Part shown: positions 8,906 to 17,670 of the stretch, piece by piece
Layout of the letters: every line of letters starts with the position of its first letter
Numbering within the stretch: position 1 is the stretch's first letter
NCBI GenBank assembly: GCA_017642935.1
Contig: JAEPOK010000001.1
Span: 62,001-126,000 of the forward strand
From: Hyphomicrobiales bacterium
GTDB taxonomy: Bacteria > Pseudomonadota > Alphaproteobacteria > Rhizobiales > MH13
DNA length: 64,000 nucleotides
Direction: 5' to 3'
Made by a program: the position numbers and the translations under genes
Notes under the pieces: model-generated
What the model saw: the letters and a program-made list of their open reading frames with translations, nothing else
Told to the model about the DNA's origin: nothing
The model's database searches: none

Positions 8906-10365
8906 TTCTCGATCACGATCGCGCTGGTGGCTATTGGGGCTCCGTCTACGCTTTCACGGCCATCAAAGGCTTGCAGGTGATCATTGATGGTCCTGTGGGC
9001 TGCGAGAACCTGCCCGTGACCTCGGTCCTGCACTACACCGATGCGCTACCGCCGCATGAATTGCCGATTGTTGTCACGGGGCTGGCCGAGGAAGAGCTTG
9101 GCCAAAAGGGCACCGAAGAGGCGATGAGCCGGGCGCACAAGGTGCTCGATCCCGACTTGCCAGCTGTCGTTGTCACCGGCTCCATTGCCGAAATGATCGG
9201 CGGCGGTGTGACGCCCGAAGGCACCAACATTGCCCGCTTCCTGCCGCGCACGATCGATGAAGATCAGTGGGAAAGCGCGGATCGCGCCATCAAGTGGCTG
9301 TGGACCGAGTATGGCCCCAAAAAGGTCAAGGCGCTGAAACCGCGCAAAGAAGGTGAGAAGCCCAAGGTCAACATCATTGGGCCGATCTATGGCACGTTCA
9401 ACACGCCATCTGATCTGGCGGAAATTCGCCGCCTAATCGAAGGCATTGGGGCCGAGGTCAATCTGACGTTCCCGCTTGGCAGCCATCTGGCCGATGTGCC
9501 GAAACTCGCCGACGCCGAAGTCAATGTCTGCATGTATCGCGAATTCGGTCGCCTGCTCTGCGAGAGCCTCGACCGGCCCTATCTGCAAGCGCCGATTGGC
9601 CTGCACTCAACGACCAAGTTCCTGCGCAAGCTGGGCGAGCTTTTGGATCTCGACCCTGAGCCGTTCATCGAGCAAGAAAAGCACACCACCATCAAGCCAC
9701 TCTGGGATTTGTGGCGCTCGGTGACACAGGATTTCTTCGGCACCGCAAGCTTTGCCGTGGTCGCCAACGAAACCTATGCCCGCGGCCTGCGCAACTTCCT
9801 GGAAAACGAGATGGGCTTGCCCTGCACGTTTTCGGTGGCGCGCCACACCGGCAAGAAAACCGACAATGAGGCCGTGCGCGATCTGGTGCACACCAAGACG
9901 CCACTGGTTCTCTTCGGCTCCTACAATGAGCGTATGTATCTGGCTGAGAAGCCGGGTGGTGGTTTCGGTCCGCAGGCGCAGTACATACCGGCCTCGTTCC
10001 CCGGCGCCATTATTCGGCGGCACACCGGTACGCCGTTCATGGGCTATGCGGGCGCGACATATCTGATCCAGGAAGTTTGCAACTGCCTGTTTGATGCGCT
10101 GTTCAACATCCTGCCGCTTGGCACCGATCTCGACAAAGTCGAAGCGACGCCGACTCGCGTCCATGAAGAGCTGAGTTGGGACGAAGACGCCAAATGCCTT
10201 CTCGATGAGATCGTCGAAGCCGAACCTGTTCTGGTGCGCATCTCCGCAGCCAAGCGCTTGCGCGATGCGGCCGAAGCAGCTGCCCGCGCCGAAGGCCTTC
10301 GTCATGTGAGCGCCGAAGCCGTCGACCGCGCAAGCGGATCGCGTCGTGAGAAGGAGCTCGCCTGA
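8899..10365 (+). CDS. bchZ: Chlorophyllide a reductase subunit Z
   Basis: NifK-like subunit of chlorophyllide a reductase. Begins [19 protein letters not shown], with [18 protein letters not shown] close behind. The C-terminal region from [15 protein letters not shown] on is the PCP_red helical domain shared with BchB. The ATG at 8899 overlaps the last codons of bchY; the frame is open further upstream only within bchY. It has 488 residues, normal for the family. Confidence 0.95.
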   Translation: MLVLDHDRAGGYWGSVYAFTAIKGLQVIIDGPVGCENLPVTSVLHYTDALPPHELPIVVTGLAEEELGQKGTEEAMSRAHKVLDPDLPAVVVTGSIAEMIGGGVTPEGTNIARFLPRTIDEDQWESADRAIKWLWTEYGPKKVKALKPRKEGEKPKVNIIGPIYGTFNTPSDLAEIRRLIEGIGAEVNLTFPLGSHLADVPKLADAEVNVCMYREFGRLLCESLDRPYLQAPIGLHSTTKFLRKLGELLDLDPEPFIEQEKHTTIKPLWDLWRSVTQDFFGTASFAVVANETYARGLRNFLENEMGLPCTFSVARHTGKKTDNEAVRDLVHTKTPLVLFGSYNERMYLAEKPGGGFGPQAQYIPASFPGAIIRRHTGTPFMGYAGATYLIQEVCNCLFDALFNILPLGTDLDKVEATPTRVHEELSWDEDAKCLLDEIVEAEPVLVRISAAKRLRDAAEAAARAEGLRHVSAEAVDRASGSRREKELA

Positions 10366-10429
10366 TCATGACCGCACCACGCACATTTCTTTGTTTTTCC
10401 ACCATCTCCAACACCGGGGAGCTTTGCTC

Positions 10430-10651
10430 ATGACCGACACGTCCATCTCGACTGCGCGCACGCGTGGCGGAGACCGCCGCGAGTTTTGGCTGCTCTTCGC
10501 GTTCACCTTTCTTCTGGCTCTGCCGATCGTGATGCTTGCCAGGCTTTTGCCTTGGCGCGTCTTCGGCGAGCAACGCGCGCCGCGCCCTTCGGTGATTGCC
10601 GAGGCACGATCGGCGGCAAGTGCAGCCATTGGCTACGCCTTTATGGGCTAG
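10430..10651 (+). CDS. pufQ: PufQ, bacteriochlorophyll/LH1 assembly factor
   Basis: A 73-residue protein between bchZ and pufB, exactly where pufQ lies in Rhodobacter-type puf operons. A charged N-terminus (RTRGGDRREF) is followed by one membrane segment (LLFAFTFLLALPIVMLARLL) and a basic, Ala/Ser-rich tail. PufQ is required for normal pigment-protein assembly; its exact action is unsettled. The ATG has a GGGGA stretch 9 bases upstream. Identification rests on position, size and the REFWLLFAF..LPIVMLA pattern rather than a strong motif. Confidence 0.8.
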   Translation: MTDTSISTARTRGGDRREFWLLFAFTFLLALPIVMLARLLPWRVFGEQRAPRPSVIAEARSAASAAIGYAFMG

Positions 10652-10696
10652 CCCGGATGCCCGGCTTTCAAGAGAGCCGGTCGCGTCCATGAGGTT

Positions 10697-10716
10697 CGAT
10701 CCGGCGAGCCGGATCG
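10697..10716 (+). other. puf intercistronic hairpin 1 (pufQ-pufB)
   Basis: CGATCCGG-cgag-CCGGATCG is a perfect 8-bp stem with a 4-base loop. Hairpins upstream of pufB are known to protect pufBA mRNA; that role is inferred here. Confidence 0.55.
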
Positions 10717-10747
10717 CAAAAAGGTTGGCCCGGTTTACCGGTCCAAC

Positions 10748-10768
10748 GCCAAGTCTTTTTGGCTTGGC
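10748..10768 (+). other. puf intercistronic hairpin 2 (pufQ-pufB)
   Basis: GCCAAG and CTTGGC arms flank a 9-base U-rich loop, 66 bases before the pufB start. With the hairpin at 10697 it makes a structured leader for pufB. Confidence 0.45.
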
Positions 10769-10833
10769 AATCCCCGCCGCGCGGGAGGTGCGCGGTAACG
10801 GCCGTTTACGGTCATACTACGGAGGTCATGTCC

Positions 10834-10980
10834 ATGGCCGCAGACAAAGGAACCCTGTCGGGTCTCTCTGCTGAGGAGGCGCAAGAGTTTCATCGACTCT
10901 TCAAGAAGGGCGCCATCGCTATGTCGCTCTTTCCCTTCCTCGCCCACATTTCCATGTGGTTCTACAATCCTTGGCTTTGA
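10834..10980 (+). CDS. pufB: Light-harvesting 1 (B870) beta chain
   Basis: A 48-residue antenna polypeptide: polar N-terminus with LSAEEAQEFHRLF, one membrane helix, and the C-terminal signature AHISMWFYNPWL. H38 is the expected axial ligand to bacteriochlorophyll; H20 is also conserved. GGAGG at 10821-10825 is 8 bases before this ATG; an in-frame ATG at 10828 is too close to it. LH1 beta pairs with PufA around the reaction centre. Confidence 0.95.
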   Translation: MAADKGTLSGLSAEEAQEFHRLFKKGAIAMSLFPFLAHISMWFYNPWL

Positions 10981-11009
10981 TCAGCCACTCTACTTAAGGA
11001 CCTGAAAAC

Positions 11010-11198
11010 ATGTGGAGAATCTGGCTTCTTTTCGATCCGCGTCGCGTTCTCGTGGCGTTGGCCGTGTTCCTGTTCACTTTGGCGCTGCTGATCCATTTCA
11101 TTTTGCTCAGCACCGACAAGTTCAATTGGTTGGAAGATTCAACCATGAGCAGCACCACTCATATCGAAACGATGATCCCGACCGACCATTTCGGTTAG
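11010..11198 (+). CDS. pufA: Light-harvesting 1 (B870) alpha chain
   Basis: A 62-residue LH1 alpha polypeptide beginning [17 protein letters not shown], with one membrane helix and ligand H29 in [17 protein letters not shown]. The C-terminal tail ([13 protein letters not shown]) is polar. It follows pufB by 29 bases with an AAGGA ribosome binding site. Confidence 0.95.
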   Translation: MWRIWLLFDPRRVLVALAVFLFTLALLIHFILLSTDKFNWLEDSTMSSTTHIETMIPTDHFG

Positions 11199-11224
11199 TC
11201 GCGAGACGTTTCTTTGCCAACGGT

Positions 11225-11263
11225 GGCGGAGGGACAACCGGGCTGGTCCTGGCTCCCCCCGCC
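11225..11263 (+). other. Hairpin between pufA and pufL
   Basis: GGCGGAGGG and CCCCCCGCC form a GC-rich stem enclosing a smaller ACC...GGT stem. A stable hairpin at this point is characteristic of puf operons, where it causes segmental mRNA stability and an excess of LH1 over reaction-centre message. No T-run follows. Confidence 0.65.
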
Positions 11264-11327
11264 TCCCATCACTCGACGATTACTGGCTTGAGCTGACGAT
11301 CCGCCACGCTCGGCTAAGGAGGACATC

Positions 11328-12158
11328 ATGGCTTTGCTCAGCTTCGAGCGAAAGTATCGCGTGCGCGGGGGCACGCTGATCGGCGGCGATCTGTTCGACT
11401 TTTGGGTCGGACCCTTCTACGTCGGCTTTTTCGGTATCACGGCGTTGTTTTGCGCGATCCTGGGAACAGCCCTGATCATTTATGGGGCAGCGCTCGGCCC
11501 CACCTGGAACATTTGGCTGATCAGTATCAATCCACCTGACGTGGAGTATCGCCTGGCGCTCGCGCCTTTAAAGGAAGGCGGGCTTTGGCAAATCATCACG
11601 ATCTGCGCGATGGGGGCCTTTATCTCCTGGGCGCTGCGCGAAGTTGAAATCTGCCGCAAGCTCGGCATGGGCTACCATGTGCCGTTTGCGTTCGGTGTGG
11701 CGATCTTCGCCTATGCTTCGCTGGTCATTATTCGCCCGTTGATGCTCGGCGCCTGGGGACACGGTTTCCCCTATGGCATATTCAGCCACCTTAACTGGGT
11801 TTGGTTCACCGGCTACCAATACGGGAACTTCCATTACAACCCGGTGCATATGGTGGCGATCACCTTCTTCTTCACGACGACGTTCGCCCTGGCGCTTCAT
11901 GGCGGCATGGTGTTGTCCGCGGTTAATCCGCAGCGCGGGCAAGAGGTGAAGACACCTGAGCATGAGGACACCTATTTCCGTGACACGATCGGCTACTCGA
12001 TCGGCACGTTGGGCATCCATCGCCTCGGCCTGTTCCTAGCGCTCAATGCTGGGTTTTGGAGTGCGATATGCATCATCATTTCCGGACCGATCTATGCCGG
12101 ATCCTGGATCGATTGGTGGGAGTTCATCCGTGAAACGATCACCTGGGCCGGGCAATAG
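11328..12158 (+). CDS. pufL: Photosynthetic reaction centre subunit L
   Basis: A 276-residue five-helix core subunit. H154 (FSHLNW) and H174 (PVHM) match the bacteriochlorophyll ligands, H191 (LALHGG) and H231 (GIHRLG) the non-haem iron ligands, one residue offset from R. sphaeroides. E213-D214 in HEDTYF are the QB-side acids. A TAAGGAGG site precedes the ATG. pufM follows after 9 bases. Confidence 0.97.
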   Translation: MALLSFERKYRVRGGTLIGGDLFDFWVGPFYVGFFGITALFCAILGTALIIYGAALGPTWNIWLISINPPDVEYRLALAPLKEGGLWQIITICAMGAFISWALREVEICRKLGMGYHVPFAFGVAIFAYASLVIIRPLMLGAWGHGFPYGIFSHLNWVWFTGYQYGNFHYNPVHMVAITFFFTTTFALALHGGMVLSAVNPQRGQEVKTPEHEDTYFRDTIGYSIGTLGIHRLGLFLALNAGFWSAICIIISGPIYAGSWIDWWEFIRETITWAGQ

Positions 12159-12167
12159 GAGGGTATG

Positions 12168-13247
12168 ATGAACAACTATCAGAACATCTTCACCCGCGTT
12201 CAGGTGATGGGCCATGTTGAGCCCGGCGTCGATATTCCTCGCGACGATGCCGCTTTCGAACGCAAGGGCGGCGTGCTCAGCTACTGGATCGGTAAGATCG
12301 GCAATGCACAGCTGGGACCGATCTATCTTGGCTTCCTTGGCGTCGCTTCGCTTATCACCTTCTCGATCGGTTTCATCATCATCGGCCTCAATATGGCTGC
12401 CGATGTAAATTGGAACCCTGTGCTGTTCGTACGTGAGTTCTTCTGGCTTTCGCTGGACCCGCCGCTGCCAGAGCATGGCCTCGACATTCTGCCACCCCTA
12501 CGTGAGGGCGGCTGGTGGCTGATCTCCGGCTTCTTCATCACGGCCTCCATCCTGTTGTGGTGGGTGCGCATGTACCGGCGGGCGATTGCGCTCGGTCTTG
12601 GCTTGCACGTCGCCTACGCGTTTGCCGCAGCGATCTGGCTCTATTTGGTGCTTGGCTTCATCCGCCCGATTATGATGGGCAGCTGGAGCGAAGCGGTGCC
12701 ATTTGGCGTCTTCCCGCATTTGGATTGGACGAACAATTTCTCCATCGTCTACGGCAATCTGTTCTGGAACCCGTTCCACGCGCTGTCGATTGTGTTCCTC
12801 TACGGTTCGGCGCTGCTGTTTGCCATGCATGGCGCGACGATCCTGGCGGTCACACGCTATGGCGGTGAGCGCGAGATCGAACAGATCACCGATCGCGGTA
12901 CGGCGTCGGAACGCGCAGCTTTGTTCTGGCGCTGGACGATGGGTTTCAACGCCTCGATGGAGTCGATCCACCGTTGGGCCTGGTGGTTTGCGATGCTCTG
13001 CACGCTGACTGGCGGCATCGGCATCCTGATTACCGGAACCGTGGTCGACGACTGGACGCTCTGGGGGATGAAGCACGGGATTGTGCCGGAAGACCTTTCC
13101 TGGTGGCCGATTACGCCCGACTCCACGACCTCTATGTGGGATGTCGAGCCGGCACCACCGCCGATACCGGTTGAGGCGGCCCCCGCCGCCGACGCCATGC
13201 CGGCAGCAGACGGAGCAACGCCGGCGGCTGAGGGAACGACCAACTAG
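12168..13247 (+). CDS. pufM: Photosynthetic reaction centre subunit M with long C-terminal tail
   Basis: Five-helix core subunit with bacteriochlorophyll ligands H184 (FPHLDW) and H204 (NPFHAL) and iron ligands H221 (AMHGAT), E236 and H268 (SIHRWAWWF). The start at 12168 is chosen over the adjacent ATG at 12165 because AGGAGG (12157-12162) is then 5 bases away. The length is 359 residues, about 35-50 more than usual: after MWDVEP the protein continues as a low-complexity Pro/Ala-rich tail (residues about 328-359), which would lie on the periplasmic side. No pufC or pufX follows. Confidence 0.96.
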   Translation: MNNYQNIFTRVQVMGHVEPGVDIPRDDAAFERKGGVLSYWIGKIGNAQLGPIYLGFLGVASLITFSIGFIIIGLNMAADVNWNPVLFVREFFWLSLDPPLPEHGLDILPPLREGGWWLISGFFITASILLWWVRMYRRAIALGLGLHVAYAFAAAIWLYLVLGFIRPIMMGSWSEAVPFGVFPHLDWTNNFSIVYGNLFWNPFHALSIVFLYGSALLFAMHGATILAVTRYGGEREIEQITDRGTASERAALFWRWTMGFNASMESIHRWAWWFAMLCTLTGGIGILITGTVVDDWTLWGMKHGIVPEDLSWWPITPDSTTSMWDVEPAPPPIPVEAAPAADAMPAADGATPAAEGTTN

Positions 13248-13280
13248 TTTCAGTTGGGTTCTCAATCGGACTGAAAAGAA

Positions 13281-13305
13281 CGCCGGCCATTGGCCGGCGT
13301 TTTTT
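13281..13305 (+). terminator. Rho-independent terminator of the puf operon
   Basis: CGCCGGCC-att-GGCCGGCG forms a perfect 8-bp GC stem followed directly by TTTTTT, 33 bases after the pufM stop. Confidence 0.92.
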
Positions 13306-13502
13306 GTTGGGTCGTGTTCGTTGAAGGGCGCTTGCCGTGTCACCTGTCAGTCTTTGTCGGGAAGGCTTGGTTCGGCTGTTGTTTCGATAGCGTTGCCCTA
13401 TACGGTCTTGCATAGGCGATGCACAGGGTGGATGGGCGCCTAAACGGCTGTGATCGTCCGGCTCCCAATTGCCATGCAGAATTTCACCAAAGGGGGCGTT
13501 CG

Positions 13503-14051
13503 ATGACAACCGGTCATGTGTTCATCGCGTGCAGCTTGGATGGTTTCATAGCCCGGCCAGATGGTGATCTGGATTGGTTGATGCAGGTCGATACTGACGG
13601 CGAAGGTCATGGCTACGATGACCTGATTGCCTCCGTGGATGGACTGATCATGGGCCGCGGAACCTTTGAAAAAGTGCTAAGTTTTGAGCCTTGGCCGTAT
13701 CACAAGCCGGTCGTCGTGATGAGTGAATCACGTCAGCCGTCGGATGTTCCTGAAGCGTTGGCGGGGCAGGTTGAGATCTGCGATCTATCGCCTTCAGCGG
13801 CGATGGAGAAGGTACGCCGAGCCGGTTGGAAACGCGCCTACATCGATGGCGGCCAACTCATTCAGTCCTTTCTTGCAGCAAGGTTGATTGAGGACATGAT
13901 TATCACCCGTGTCCCGGTTCTCATCGGGCAGGGGTTACCCCTCTTTGGTGAGGTGATTGCCGATGTCCAGCTGGAGCATCTTGGAACCAAGGCGTTTGCG
14001 TCTGGCCTGGTGCAATCGCACTACCGGATTGTGCAAGAGGATTCGCTCTAG
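13503..14051 (+). CDS. RibD C-terminal / dihydrofolate-reductase-fold protein
   Basis: A 182-residue protein of the RibD C-terminal (DHFR-like) superfamily: N-terminal ACSLDGFIARPDGDLDWL, central LIMGRGTFEKVLSF, and the RAYIDGGQLIQSFLAARLIEDM segment, all typical of this fold. Members are NADPH-dependent reductases of unknown substrate. Upstream in-frame starts exist (13419), but the ATG at 13503 follows AAAGGGGGCG and begins the conserved fold. It sits alone between the puf terminator and the convergent puh genes, and no member has a standard photosynthetic role. Confidence 0.85.
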   Translation: MTTGHVFIACSLDGFIARPDGDLDWLMQVDTDGEGHGYDDLIASVDGLIMGRGTFEKVLSFEPWPYHKPVVVMSESRQPSDVPEALAGQVEICDLSPSAAMEKVRRAGWKRAYIDGGQLIQSFLAARLIEDMIITRVPVLIGQGLPLFGEVIADVQLEHLGTKAFASGLVQSHYRIVQEDSL

Positions 14052-14078
14052 CTATAGTCTTCGCGCATGGCAAAGAAA

Positions 14079-14109
14079 CGGCGCCGATCAATGATGAATG
14101 ATGGCGCCG
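14079..14109. terminator. Hairpin between convergent DHFR-fold gene and puhBC
   Basis: CGGCGCC and GGCGCCG arms (7 bp, perfect) flank a 17-base loop in the 96-base gap between convergent genes. There is no T-run, so a terminator role is inferred from position. Confidence 0.4.
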
Positions 14110-14147
14110 TCCAAGTCCGAGAGTCCGTCTAACGAGTGGTGGCTCGG

Positions 14148-15296
14148 TCAGGTGCCGCCGGCATGGCCGTAGCGCAGCAGATCAGCTGTGGCGCCAGTTT
14201 CCAACGGTCCGAAGGAATCCAGTCGGATAGACCGGCCGGTAAGGGCGTCGGAAAGATAAACCCCATCATCTGCAAAGCGCTGCAGCTGATAGGGCGCAGC
14301 AAGGTCAAAATCGGAATGATCCCTCGACATGCCAAGGCCGCGCAACGCGCCTCGCAGGAGGCCGTCAGTCCCGGCTTCTACTGTCGTGATCAGGCTGCCA
14401 TCGGCGACGTTTTGAACGGCGATGCGATCACCTTCCAAGGGCAGGAACTGAATCTCTTGGGAAAATTCAGGCAGGCCGGCATTCGCGCGTAGATCGCCGG
14501 TGCCGGTCCATTGCGCAAAGGCAACCACCAGAACCGTTAAAAGCGCCGCACCGGCGGCCATCATGACCAGAGGGCGGGGAATATGATGCGGATCGTGCGC
14601 CTTGGCTTCCTTGCGGTCGGGTTCTGCCTCAACCTTCGGAGCAGCATCAGCATTCAAGGACGCCATGTTGGCGCCGGACCGTTCCAGCGCTTCGGTGGCC
14701 TGCACGTGCGAGGTATAGGTGTCGGTCAGCAGTTTGGCGACGCTTGACGCTTGCGGGATGGCGCGCAGTGTCGGCTCGGTCTGGCGCATCCGCCAAGGCC
14801 GCACATGTGGCCATAAAATGAGATAGGCGAGCGACACGTCGGGCTTCAATTGCAGCGAAAGGCTGCCGACATCGTTTGTGTTGGCGCGCAGCGCAGCACC
14901 GTCAACGACCGCAAACGGTATGTTGAACGTCTTTTGGATCGCCACGCCAACGCGCATCACGAGGCGTTTGTTGGTGATTGTGTAGACTGTGGTTTTTTCC
15001 ACAAACCAGGCGAGCAGCATCAAAATCGCGATGCCAGCAAAGCCAAAAGCGACAATAACGCTCGCCTCGCCAATCGCGGTGCTAAGGCTCGCGCCGCCCG
15101 AAACAGAAAAAGCAACCCGCGCCAACGCGGCCAAGGTGACCAGAATAGCGATCGCGCGGGTGCGAAAAACCTGGCGAGCGAAGGCCCGCCAGGAAGGTGT
15201 TCCTTGCCACAACACGAACTCGCCACGCGGCAGCGTCGCGGGAAGCCCGCGGACAGGCTCTGTGGCGTAGTCATCATGGTTGTGGATGTAGTTCAA
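14148..15296 (-). CDS. puhB: PuhB-PuhC fused photosynthetic complex assembly protein
   Basis: A single 382-residue frame that covers two proteins usually encoded separately. Residues 1-205 match PuhB: two membrane segments (about 45-66 and 80-98) and a PH-like domain with YTITNKRLVMRVG (105-117). Residues 205-240 are a polar, Lys/Glu-rich linker. Residues 241-382 match PuhC: a membrane anchor (about 243-263), a soluble domain, and the C-terminal PYQLQRFADDGVYLSDALTG. PuhB aids reaction-centre assembly and PuhC LH1/reaction-centre organisation. The start overlaps the puhA stop (ATGA), as expected in a puhABC operon. There is no internal stop. Confidence 0.85.
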   Translation of the reverse strand: MNYIHNHDDYATEPVRGLPATLPRGEFVLWQGTPSWRAFARQVFRTRAIAILVTLAALARVAFSVSGGASLSTAIGEASVIVAFGFAGIAILMLLAWFVEKTTVYTITNKRLVMRVGVAIQKTFNIPFAVVDGAALRANTNDVGSLSLQLKPDVSLAYLILWPHVRPWRMRQTEPTLRAIPQASSVAKLLTDTYTSHVQATEALERSGANMASLNADAAPKVEAEPDRKEAKAHDPHHIPRPLVMMAAGAALLTVLVVAFAQWTGTGDLRANAGLPEFSQEIQFLPLEGDRIAVQNVADGSLITTVEAGTDGLLRGALRGLGMSRDHSDFDLAAPYQLQRFADDGVYLSDALTGRSIRLDSFGPLETGATADLLRYGHAGGT

Positions 15297-16090
15297 AGCA
15301 GCGGCTCCGGACGGTCAGGTGCGGCGTAGAAATAGCCGGCACCGAAATAGCCCATGATCTTTTCCTCTTCGAGCATGGTGATCTCGTCGATTTTCGCGGT
15401 CAGCGGAACGTCCGCGAACTGCGATCCTTTGATCGCATGCACATAGAGGTAGGTGTCGGGACGGGTTTTCACGACAGCGAAGTTGGCTGGCATCAAGACC
15501 GTGCGCGCTCCTTCCTCATCGGAGACCTTGATCTCGTAATAGCGGATGACGCTTTCGGCCTGGTCGACCCAGACATCGACAATGGTGCCGCCGACCTGTT
15601 TGTCGACACCGACCACGTTGCAGCCGATGGGATTGGGATCGCCATCGGGGATCCCAAAAGCTTCGACCATGCGCATCGGGCGAATCTTGACCGCGCCGGA
15701 ATTCAACAGATCCGGGACATCAGCGCGCAAGGCGTAGGCGCCAGGGCCAACGCCATCGAGCATCGGATTGTCGCCCGTCGGGTCTTTGGGAGCGCCGGAC
15801 CATGGCTCGCTCGGTTGCAGCGCTAGCTCGCGGGCCTCGCGCTCATAGTTCGGAACGGTGACGTCGCCATGGCCATGCGGCAAACGGAACGTCTTTGGCT
15901 CAGGCATGTAAATGCCGTGCTCATAGATATTGCCTGTTTCGTCCGACTCCAGCGGATAGCCTTCGCGACGCGTTTCCCTTTGCAGGTAAAACAGCAAATA
16001 GCCGAAAAACAGCCAGAACGCGTACAGCAGAACCTGCGCGAGGTCCAAATGCGTGGTGAAGTTGACGAAATCGAATTGGGTATAATCCAT
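15293..16090 (-). CDS. puhA: Photosynthetic reaction centre subunit H
   Basis: A 265-residue H subunit: short periplasmic N-terminus MDYTQFDFVNFTTHLDLAQ, one membrane helix (about residues 18-36), then YLQRETRREGYPLESD and a cytoplasmic PRC-barrel domain with VVGVDKQVGGTIVDVWVDQ. It caps the L/M core and conducts protons to QB. A GGAGG ribosome binding site lies just upstream (complement of 16095-16099). It is the first gene of puhA-puhBC and is not next to lhaA as in most clusters. Confidence 0.96.
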   Translation of the reverse strand: MDYTQFDFVNFTTHLDLAQVLLYAFWLFFGYLLFYLQRETRREGYPLESDETGNIYEHGIYMPEPKTFRLPHGHGDVTVPNYEREARELALQPSEPWSGAPKDPTGDNPMLDGVGPGAYALRADVPDLLNSGAVKIRPMRMVEAFGIPDGDPNPIGCNVVGVDKQVGGTIVDVWVDQAESVIRYYEIKVSDEEGARTVLMPANFAVVKTRPDTYLYVHAIKGSQFADVPLTAKIDEITMLEEEKIMGYFGAGYFYAAPDRPEPLL

Positions 16091-16393
16091 TGCGCCCTCC
16101 TATAGCTCCCGAGTGCGTGAAAAGTGGCCAGACCGCAGGCTTAATGGGCCCTGCCAAGCGGTTGGCCGAGCAGAAGAGCGATGGTGAGAGAGCGTGGGCT
16201 CGCCGTGCCGAAGGGCGCGCGGTCCAATGCTCATGATCTGTCGTTTGACGAGCATCACCTGTTTCGTCCGTTCTGTTCGATCCGGCGCGGATGCACCGGC
16301 ACATCGCACCTGCAGCAAACCACAGGGTCGACATCGTTTAAGAGTATGATTGACGCAGCGTATGTGTCAATCAAATTGGACGTTGATTCCAGT
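16091..16393. promoter_or_regulatory. puhA upstream region with degenerate PpsR-type site
   Basis: About 300 bases without a convincing gene between idi and puhA, both on the minus strand. TGT-N12-ACG at 16365-16382 has one mismatch to the PpsR palindrome, and TTGAC-N11-GTCAA (16350-16370) is a second inverted repeat. These suggest a puhA promoter here rather than plain read-through from idi. Short open frames in the region have no recognisable features. Confidence 0.5.
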
Positions 16394-16981
16394 TTACAGG
16401 TGAAAAAACGGACGCGATTTCATCATGAGGCGGTGAGTGGCGTTGATCGGTTGCGCAGCAGGCGCCCAAACGTTCCGCCAGCGCTGCACATAGAGGCGGA
16501 ACCACGGCGTGAAGGTTTCAGAATCAGCGTCGATCGCCTCGACCAGCCAGTCCATCGATACCCATTGCAGCTCGGCAATTTCCTCAGGGTTGGGTTTAGG
16601 AATCCAGGTTTCAGGATCAGCCGTACCTTTGAACATCTGAACGCGTTCATGTTCGATGAGGCCGCCGCCAACATCAGCGCGATAGGTCACCTCGCCAATG
16701 GGCTTCATAGGCAGCGAAATCCCAAGTTCCTCATGCATGCGCCTATCGGCGCAGGCTGCGATATCCTCCTGCCAATGAGGATGGCTGCAGCAGGTGTTCG
16801 CCCATAGACCGCCGCAATGGTATTTTTCCTCCGCACGCCTTTGAATGAGCAGTTCGCCCTGCGGGCTGAAAACGAAAACGGAAATTGCCAGATGCAAAAC
16901 GCCGAGCTCGTGCGCACGCAGCTTCTCGATTGGATAGAGCGATCCGTCGTCGGCGATAGCGGGAATGGTGATCTGGGTCAT
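16394..16981 (-). CDS. idi: Isopentenyl-diphosphate delta-isomerase, type I
   Basis: Interconverts IPP and DMAPP, supplying crtE. A 195-residue Nudix-fold protein: HLAISVFVFSPQGELLIQRR, the active-site cysteine in WANTCCSHP, ADRRMHEELGI (Nudix-type helix), and FKGTADPETWIPKPNPEEIAE. Idi genes are common in or next to PGCs. It lies downstream of bchJ on the same strand (41-base gap), so it may be read with bchEJ. Confidence 0.94.
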   Translation of the reverse strand: MTQITIPAIADDGSLYPIEKLRAHELGVLHLAISVFVFSPQGELLIQRRAEEKYHCGGLWANTCCSHPHWQEDIAACADRRMHEELGISLPMKPIGEVTYRADVGGGLIEHERVQMFKGTADPETWIPKPNPEEIAELQWVSMDWLVEAIDADSETFTPWFRLYVQRWRNVWAPAAQPINATHRLMMKSRPFFHL

Positions 16982-17022
16982 GAAGGCTCGGCCGAACTTG
17001 ATGGTGGCGCTCTGGGCAGCGG

Positions 17023-17670
17023 TTAGGCTGGCCAGTCTAAGCGAAAGATGCGCTGACGCCCACCGGGCGAAGTGCTGCCTTGATCGGTGATTTGCGCGTC
17101 AGGGTGAACCAATGCTCGGAATAGGCCTTGAAAGGTTGCCGTGTAGTAGAGGCAAGGTTGCCCTGGCGGATAAACCTCGAAGCAGGCCGGGCAATCGCTC
17201 AGGGTCAGGATTGCGGGTCGACCAGCCTTAAAGCTGAACCGACCGCTGCCAGCGAACGTCCAGGCGTTCTTGGCGATGGCCCTTAAGAGAATGGCGCTTG
17301 CTGCCCAGGCGGGCAGGGCGCGCAGTGCCGACTGAACAAGTTTCGGAATACGGTTCGCCAGTATGTAATCGGCGGTTCGATCGCCTGCTTTCCAAAAAAC
17401 GCCGTCAGCCTGGTCAGCGGACAAGGAGGCGCGGATCGTTTGGTGAAGGGCAACCACATCGCGTTCATCGACCATCGCGGAGGGCGGCGTGGCGATATGA
17501 TGGCCAAGACCGGCGCGCTTTGCCAACCGCTTGGTTTCGTCAGCGCCAAGCAAGTCGTTCAAGACGTTGAAGACCTGCAATAGGGCATTCGGCCCGATGC
17601 GGCCGAGCGCCCTCTTGTGTTGTTCGGGCTCGGCGCGCGTCGAATCCGATAAGGCCGACACCCCGCCCAT
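17023..17670 (-). CDS. bchJ: BchJ, V4R-domain bacteriochlorophyll synthesis protein
   Basis: A 215-residue protein with a C-terminal V4R (4-vinyl reductase) domain; the cysteine-containing DCPACFEVYPPGQPCLYY stretch is characteristic. BchJ was first called the 8-vinyl reductase, but work in Rhodobacter indicates a supporting role, with another protein (BciA) or chlorophyllide reductase doing the reduction. The start abuts the bchE stop (shared base at 17670), so the two are translationally coupled. Confidence 0.9.
   Translation of the reverse strand: MGGVSALSDSTRAEPEQHKRALGRIGPNALLQVFNVLNDLLGADETKRLAKRAGLGHHIATPPSAMVDERDVVALHQTIRASLSADQADGVFWKAGDRTADYILANRIPKLVQSALRALPAWAASAILLRAIAKNAWTFAGSGRFSFKAGRPAILTLSDCPACFEVYPPGQPCLYYTATFQGLFRALVHPDAQITDQGSTSPGGRQRIFRLDWPA

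Noticed and set aside
12498-13343. Minus-strand frame opposite pufM
   Set aside because: Shadow of pufM that also crosses the puf terminator.
13140-13500. Search for pufC or pufX after pufM
   Set aside because: No CxxCH haem motifs and no small membrane protein; a terminator follows pufM directly.
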